Part shown: positions 60,295 through 64,000 of the stretch, piece after piece
Layout: the number at the start of each line of letters is the position of its first letter
How positions within the stretch are numbered: position 1 is the first letter of the stretch
From: Palsa-1439 sp050015495
Lineage (GTDB): Bacteria; Verrucomicrobiota; Verrucomicrobiia; Palsa-1439
Direction of reading: 5' to 3'
DNA: 64,000 nucleotides
Assembly: GCA_050015495.1 (NCBI GenBank)
Contig: JBEKBH010000011.1
Coordinates: forward strand, 57,382-121,381
The notes under the pieces: model-generated
What the model was told of the DNA's origin: nothing
What the model saw: only the letters and a program-made list of their open reading frames with translations
Databases searched by the model: none
Program-made: the position numbers and the translations under genes

Positions 60295-61014
60295 ATGAAA
60301 TCGCGACCGTGGCTGCCGTATGTGGTGCCGATGGGCATCTACATGGCGTTCTTATGCGTGCAGTCGGATGCGAACCTGTTGTGGATGTATCCGGTGAAGA
60401 CGTTGGCGGTGGCGGCGGCGCTGATTTATTTCCGCAGACAGTATGACGAGTTGCGGTCGCCGATGATATGTGGGGCAACCACCGAACCCACCCCCAGCCC
60501 CTCCGGAGGAGGGGAGCGAGCGACGGCGGCAAGCGGGACGCTCGCCCTACCGTCATGGATTTGGGCAATTTCTATTGGGCTGGTGGCGATTGTGATGTGG
60601 ATCGGGATCGATTCGTTGTACCCGAAATTCGGCAAGGCAGCGACGTTTGATCCGACAACAATTCAGTCGGTGGCGCAGCGGAGCGTATTCCTGGCGTTTC
60701 GCGTGTTCGGCGCGGTGATCGTGGTGCCGGTGATGGAGGAATTATTCTGGCGCGCGTTTCTGATTCGGTACCTGGTGAACGAGGATTTCAAGAGCGTGGC
60801 GGTGGGGACATTCACGGGGATGTCGTTCGGGGTTACGGTGGCATTGTTCGGCGCGGAGCACTATCAATGGTTGGCCGGGCTGATCTGCGGGGCGATGTAT
60901 AACTGGCTGTACTACCGGCGCAAGGACGTGTTCGCCTGCGTCGTGGCGCACGCGGTGAGCAACGCCGCGCTCGCGGCGTGGGTGCTGGCCCGGGGCGACT
61001 GGAAGTTTTGGTAG
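60295..61014 (+). CDS. CPBP-family intramembrane protease with repeat-derived insertion
   Basis: A 239-residue membrane protein of the CAAX-protease/bacteriocin-processing family with about six helices. The motifs EELFWR (148-153), GAEHYQW with His189, and AHAVSN with His219 and Asn223 are all intact, so it is probably an active metalloprotease. Between helix 2 and helix 3, residues about 60-86 (TEPTPSPSGGGERATAASGT) come from two extragenic repeat units sitting in frame, which lengthens the loop. It overlaps nothing and is followed by a GT-C gene 3 bases later. Such proteases often sit beside exosortase systems; none is seen here. Confidence 0.85.
   Translation: MKSRPWLPYVVPMGIYMAFLCVQSDANLLWMYPVKTLAVAAALIYFRRQYDELRSPMICGATTEPTPSPSGGGERATAASGTLALPSWIWAISIGLVAIVMWIGIDSLYPKFGKAATFDPTTIQSVAQRSVFLAFRVFGAVIVVPVMEELFWRAFLIRYLVNEDFKSVAVGTFTGMSFGVTVALFGAEHYQWLAGLICGAMYNWLYYRRKDVFACVVAHAVSNAALAAWVLARGDWKFW
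60486..60551 (+). repeat. Two dispersed repeat units inside the CPBP protease gene
   Basis: CACCCCCAGCCCCTCCGGAG, then GAGGGGAGCGAG (60486-60520), is the hairpin family seen at 3801 and 13396. It is followed directly by GGCAAGCGGGACGCTCGCC then CTACC (60528-60551), the family of 2471 and 11035. The reading frame continues through both without a stop. Confidence 0.8.
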
Positions 61015-61016
61015 CC

Positions 61017-62759
61017 ATGAACCCGGACCGCAGCGACGACGATCGGGCGCGCTCGACCCCGCGCGTACCGGTTCGCGTTGTCGCCGGGTGGCTGGCGCTG
61101 GTCGCGATCCTGTCACTCTGGGTGTTTCGGCCCGTGCTGGCCAACGGGTTTGTCGAGTGGGACGACCATATCTATCTCGGGGAGTTGGCGCGGATGGGGC
61201 GGTTTTCGTGGTCGTCGCTGCGGTGGATGTGGACGTCGCTGGAGCCGTTCTACCTGCAACCGATCGCGTGGATGACGCACCTGGCGGACTACCAAATCTG
61301 GGGGTTGAATCCCGTCGGGCATCACGCAACGAATTGGATCCTACACGGCGTGTACGTTGCGCTCGTGGGTACGCTGGTGTGGTTGCTGACGGGGAAAGTC
61401 CCGGACACGCAACCGAGAGAGCGGTTGGCGATGAGCGTGCTGATCGCGTTGGTCTGCGGGATTCATCCGTTGCAGGTGGAAATGGTCGCGTGGGTGGCGG
61501 CGCGCAACGGGCTGCTGTGCTCGGTGTGGATGGTGGCGGCGTTGTGCGCGTACGTGCGGTCGGTCGAAGACGACGGCGGCCTGAATCCAGGCTGGCACTT
61601 GGCGCGCGGCTGGTGGTGGACAGTATTAGTTCTCGATGCGGCCGCGCTCCTGACGAAACCGGTCGCGGTGAGTCTGCCGGTGGTGATGCTGGCGGTGGAT
61701 TACTTTCCGTTGCGACGATACCAGACGCGGGGCGCGTGGCGGTTGGTGGCGGAGAAGTGGGCGGTGATTGCGTTGAGCGCCGCGGCGTCGGTCGGCGCGA
61801 TTGGGGCCCGGCAGCAACAGCAACTCGAAGGACTGTCGGAGATCACGCTGACCACGCGGATGCTGGTGGCGATACGGGGCGCGGTGTTTTATATGTGGAA
61901 ACTGGTGTGGCCGGCGTGGCTGTCGCCGTTTTATCCGCTGAGCGATCGTGTGAGCCTGCGAAGCGAGGAATTTCTGGTGCCGGTGGTGTTCTGCGTCGCG
62001 GTGACGATCGTCGCGGTGTGGGGGTGGAAGCGAACGCCGGTGCTGCTGGCGGCGTGGGCGGCTTATCTGGCGTTGCTGTTGCCGGTGTGCGGGCTGGTGC
62101 AGGTTGGCGGACAAGCGGTGGCTGACCGTTACGCGTACTTGGCGATGGTGCCGGTGCTGTTGGCGCTGGGGAGTCAGATGCTATGGAAGTGGCGGCGCAG
62201 TTCGGCGCCACTCAAGGTGGTGTTTTGCGTCGCGCTTGGCGCGTGGCTGGTTTTCCTCGGCGTGCAGACCCGCGGGCAGATAGCGGTGTGGCATGACGAC
62301 ATCTCGCTGTGGAACGCGGCGTTGGAACATTTCCCCGACGATCCGCATTCGAACTACGATTTGGGCGTGGCACTCTTGGGGGCGCATCGATTGCCGGAGG
62401 CGCGCGTGGTGGTCGAGCGGGCGGTGGCGCATTCCGATCCCCACGCGGTGCAATTGCCGCTGGCGCGCGGGGCACTGGGGTTGATCGATCTGAAGATGCA
62501 CGACTACGACCAGGCGATCGGGCAATTGCAGCAGGCCGTCGCGGGGGACGGAGGGTTGTGGGCGGCGCGATACAATCTGGCGTGCGCCTACGCGCGGACG
62601 GGCCGGCTGGCGGACGCGTACGACGTTTTGCAGGCGCTGCTGGCGAAGCAACCACAATACGCGTCGCTGGCGGCGCGCGACAGCGAGTTGACGGCGTTAC
62701 GCAATGATCCGGAGTACGGCGCGAGATTTGCCGCGCTCATCGGCGCGGCGAAACATTGA
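61017..62759 (+). CDS. TMTC-like GT-C membrane protein with TPR tail
   Basis: A 580-residue protein. An N-terminal cytoplasmic stretch leads to about ten helices; the first outer loop has NGFVEWDDHIYLGELARMG and the next GHHATNWILHGVYVAL. HPLQVEMVAWVAARNGLL is highly characteristic of TMTC-like GT-C proteins. The last 150 residues are tetratricopeptide-like (FPDDPHSNYDLGVALLG, GGLWAARYNLACAYARTGRL). TMTC proteins in animals O-mannosylate; bacterial relatives have unknown acceptors. It starts 3 bases after the CPBP protease and may be cotranscribed. Confidence 0.85.
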   Translation: MNPDRSDDDRARSTPRVPVRVVAGWLALVAILSLWVFRPVLANGFVEWDDHIYLGELARMGRFSWSSLRWMWTSLEPFYLQPIAWMTHLADYQIWGLNPVGHHATNWILHGVYVALVGTLVWLLTGKVPDTQPRERLAMSVLIALVCGIHPLQVEMVAWVAARNGLLCSVWMVAALCAYVRSVEDDGGLNPGWHLARGWWWTVLVLDAAALLTKPVAVSLPVVMLAVDYFPLRRYQTRGAWRLVAEKWAVIALSAAASVGAIGARQQQQLEGLSEITLTTRMLVAIRGAVFYMWKLVWPAWLSPFYPLSDRVSLRSEEFLVPVVFCVAVTIVAVWGWKRTPVLLAAWAAYLALLLPVCGLVQVGGQAVADRYAYLAMVPVLLALGSQMLWKWRRSSAPLKVVFCVALGAWLVFLGVQTRGQIAVWHDDISLWNAALEHFPDDPHSNYDLGVALLGAHRLPEARVVVERAVAHSDPHAVQLPLARGALGLIDLKMHDYDQAIGQLQQAVAGDGGLWAARYNLACAYARTGRLADAYDVLQALLAKQPQYASLAARDSELTALRNDPEYGARFAALIGAAKH

Positions 62760-62764
62760 GGGCA

Positions 62765-62838
62765 CCCCCTCACCTTAATCCTCTCCCCCAGGGGGCGAGG
62801 AGCAACGCAGTAGTGTTTGCGGGGGGACGGGTGGGGGC
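62765..62838. repeat. MITE-like palindromic repeat, CCCTCACC family, truncated copy 4
   Basis: Begins CCCCCTCACCTTAATCCTCT and keeps CAACGCAGTAGTG, which is similar to the centre of copy 2, but the right arm is degraded (GGGGGGACGGGTGGGGGC). It lies immediately after a gene end. Confidence 0.6.
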
Positions 62839-62861
62839 TATAGTGAGCATGGAGGCGCGAT

Positions 62862-63332
62862 ATGGGAGTGCCAGCGAGACTGATTGAATTTCTCAACCAA
62901 AGCAAGGTTCGGTACGAGGTGCTGCATCATCCGGAGGCGTTCACGGCGCAAGAGTTGGCAGCCATCGAGCACGTGAAGGGACGAAGCCACGCGAAAGTGG
63001 TGATGGTGAAAGCCGGCGAACAGGTGCTCATGGCGGTGTTGCCGGCGGACCACCGGATCGATTTGGAGAAATTTGACAGGGCGACCGGACGCAAGACGGC
63101 GCTGGCCACGGAAGCGGATTTCGGGGCGCTGTTCCCCGATTGCGCGGTGGGCACGATGCCGCCGTTTGGCGGGTTATACGGCGTTGCGGGATATGTGGAC
63201 GCGAGCCTGGCTGGAGCCGGGAAGATCGTGTTCGAGGCAGGCACGCACAGCGACGCGATCAAGATGCGGTACGCTGATTACGAACGCCTGGCGAACCTGA
63301 CGGTTGCGGATTTTGCCGTGAAGTTGCCGTAA
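62862..63332 (+). CDS. YbaK/ProX-type aminoacyl-tRNA deacylase-like protein
   Basis: A 156-residue protein of the YbaK/ProX editing-domain family: YEVLHHPEAFTAQELAAIEH, then GRSHAKVVMVKAGEQVLMAV with the conserved Lys in AKVVMVK, and a C-terminal FGALFPDCAVGTMPPFGGLY. These proteins hydrolyse misacylated tRNA. The pattern is closer to free-standing domains than to ProRS inserts. It is a lone gene between two TMTC-like genes. Confidence 0.88.
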   Translation: MGVPARLIEFLNQSKVRYEVLHHPEAFTAQELAAIEHVKGRSHAKVVMVKAGEQVLMAVLPADHRIDLEKFDRATGRKTALATEADFGALFPDCAVGTMPPFGGLYGVAGYVDASLAGAGKIVFEAGTHSDAIKMRYADYERLANLTVADFAVKLP

Positions 63333-63398
63333 AGGGAAGCGAGGCGGGTGTGAGGGGTGAAAGGATTGAACAACCCGACGCAAAGAATGCTCGACCGA

Positions 63399-64000
63399 TG
63401 AAGAGCGCGTGGAAATCGCCGGTGGCTGGCTCGATCCTCATCATTTTGCTGACGGTGGTGGCGTACTTGCCGGTGATGCATGGGGGATTTATCTGGGACG
63501 ATGATGCGTGGACGACCGGCATTTTGAGGCTGCTGCGCGACGTCTCCGGCCTGCGGTTGATGTGGTGCCAGCCCACCGCCCTGCAACAATATTATCCGCT
63601 CTCCGGTACCACGTTCTGGCTCGACTACCATCTCTGGGGTTTTTGGACGCTGCCGTATCACGTCGAAAATGTGCTGCTGCATGCTGCATCAGCCGTGCTG
63701 TTCTGGCAACTGCTGCGGCGGCTGGAAACGCCCGGGGCGTGGCTGGCCGGCGCCATCTTTGCGCTGCACCCGGTGATGGTTGAATCTGCCGGGTGGATCA
63801 CGGAACGAAAAAACGTGCTCTCACTGGTATTCTATCTTGGGGCACTGCTGGCGTACGGCCGATTCCATTCGTTTTGGAAGGAAGACAACGGCGCTCCCGC
63901 GCGACGTTGGGGCGCGTACGGGCTGGCGGTGCTGCTGTGCCTGGGCGCGCTGTTGGCGAAAACGACGGCATTCTCCCTGCCGGCGGTCATTGTGCTGATC
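63399..64000 (+). CDS. TMTC-like GT-C membrane protein (partial, cut by the window edge)
   Basis: An open frame from an ATG at 63399 runs off the right edge (about 200 residues). The first helix (AGSILIILLTVVAYLPVMHG) is followed by GGFIWDDDAWTTGILR, a loop Asp cluster, YYPLSGTTFWLDYHLWGF, and HPVMVESAGWITERKNVLSL, which is the TMTC/PMT-like hallmark also present in the 61-62.8 kb gene. It is a paralogue of that gene. Confidence 0.8.

Noticed and set aside
1..64000. tRNA, rRNA, CRISPR array or known riboswitch
   Set aside because: I looked for T-loop-like words, regularly spaced direct repeats and conserved riboswitch cores in all gaps and found none. A covariance-model search would be decisive.

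Overview
The window looks like a chromosomal stretch from a high-GC, Gram-negative-type bacterium of the PVC group, most likely Verrucomicrobiota. This is inferred from gene content and from dispersed non-coding repeats (translations containing KTNP, NEANPAKRTQ and GTLALP strings) that I associate with Verrucomicrobia and Planctomycetes genomes; no rRNA or other decisive marker is present. I see no tRNA, rRNA, CRISPR array or intact insertion sequence.

Layout. 0-4 kb: accessory DNA with a type II restriction-modification locus (an endonuclease cut by the window edge plus a double-domain FokI-type adenine methylase), a repeat-filled gap with a perfect 23-bp palindrome, and a DUF6883/DUF4926 gene pair. 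4-11 kb: purF, a stand-alone receiver protein, an anti-sigma/ECF sigma pair, and purL. 11-13.5 kb: an XRE regulator with a nearby dyad operator, an unassigned gene with a probable frameshift at its 5' end, and a RelB-like antitoxin followed by the stump of its RelE-like toxin. 13.6-16.4 kb: fabI, a DUF503 gene and an NtrC-type sigma-54 activator. 16.4-34.1 kb: an unusual cluster of ten multi-spanning GT-C-type membrane proteins (four tandem paralogues of one family, three GT87-like, one GT39-like, two other PMT-like) plus a membrane-anchored spermidine-synthase-like protein. 34.3-42.3 kb: a compact Tad/Flp pilus locus (flp, cpaB, cpaC, cpaE, cpaF, tadB, tadC). 42-48 kb: small housekeeping genes (DUF192, gamma carbonic anhydrase, a cell-wall amidase, DUF6580, YjbQ, cupin, cobalamin adenosyltransferase) among MITE-like palindromic repeats. 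47.8-55.6 kb: a complete F-type ATP synthase operon (atpZ, I, B, E, F, H, A, G, D, C) ending in a cytidylate-kinase-like gene. 55.7-59.3 kb: Ppx/GppA and an Mla-type lipid transporter. 59.4-64 kb: a CPBP protease, two TMTC-like GT-C proteins (one cut by the edge) and a YbaK-type deacylase.

How it fits together. The strongest new signal is a set of three sigma-54-type promoters (GG-N10-GC in TGGCAC-N5-TTGC-like context): one before the stand-alone receiver gene, one before the Flp pilin and one before cpaB. With the sigma-54 activator at 15 kb, they suggest sigma-54 control of the pilus. The GT-C block lies between that activator and the pilus genes, so it may modify pilin or another surface polymer; that link is positional inference only. 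A second notable point is the Mla-type ATPase, which has lost the Walker-B glutamate, the H-loop histidine and a normal signature motif although the operon is otherwise intact.
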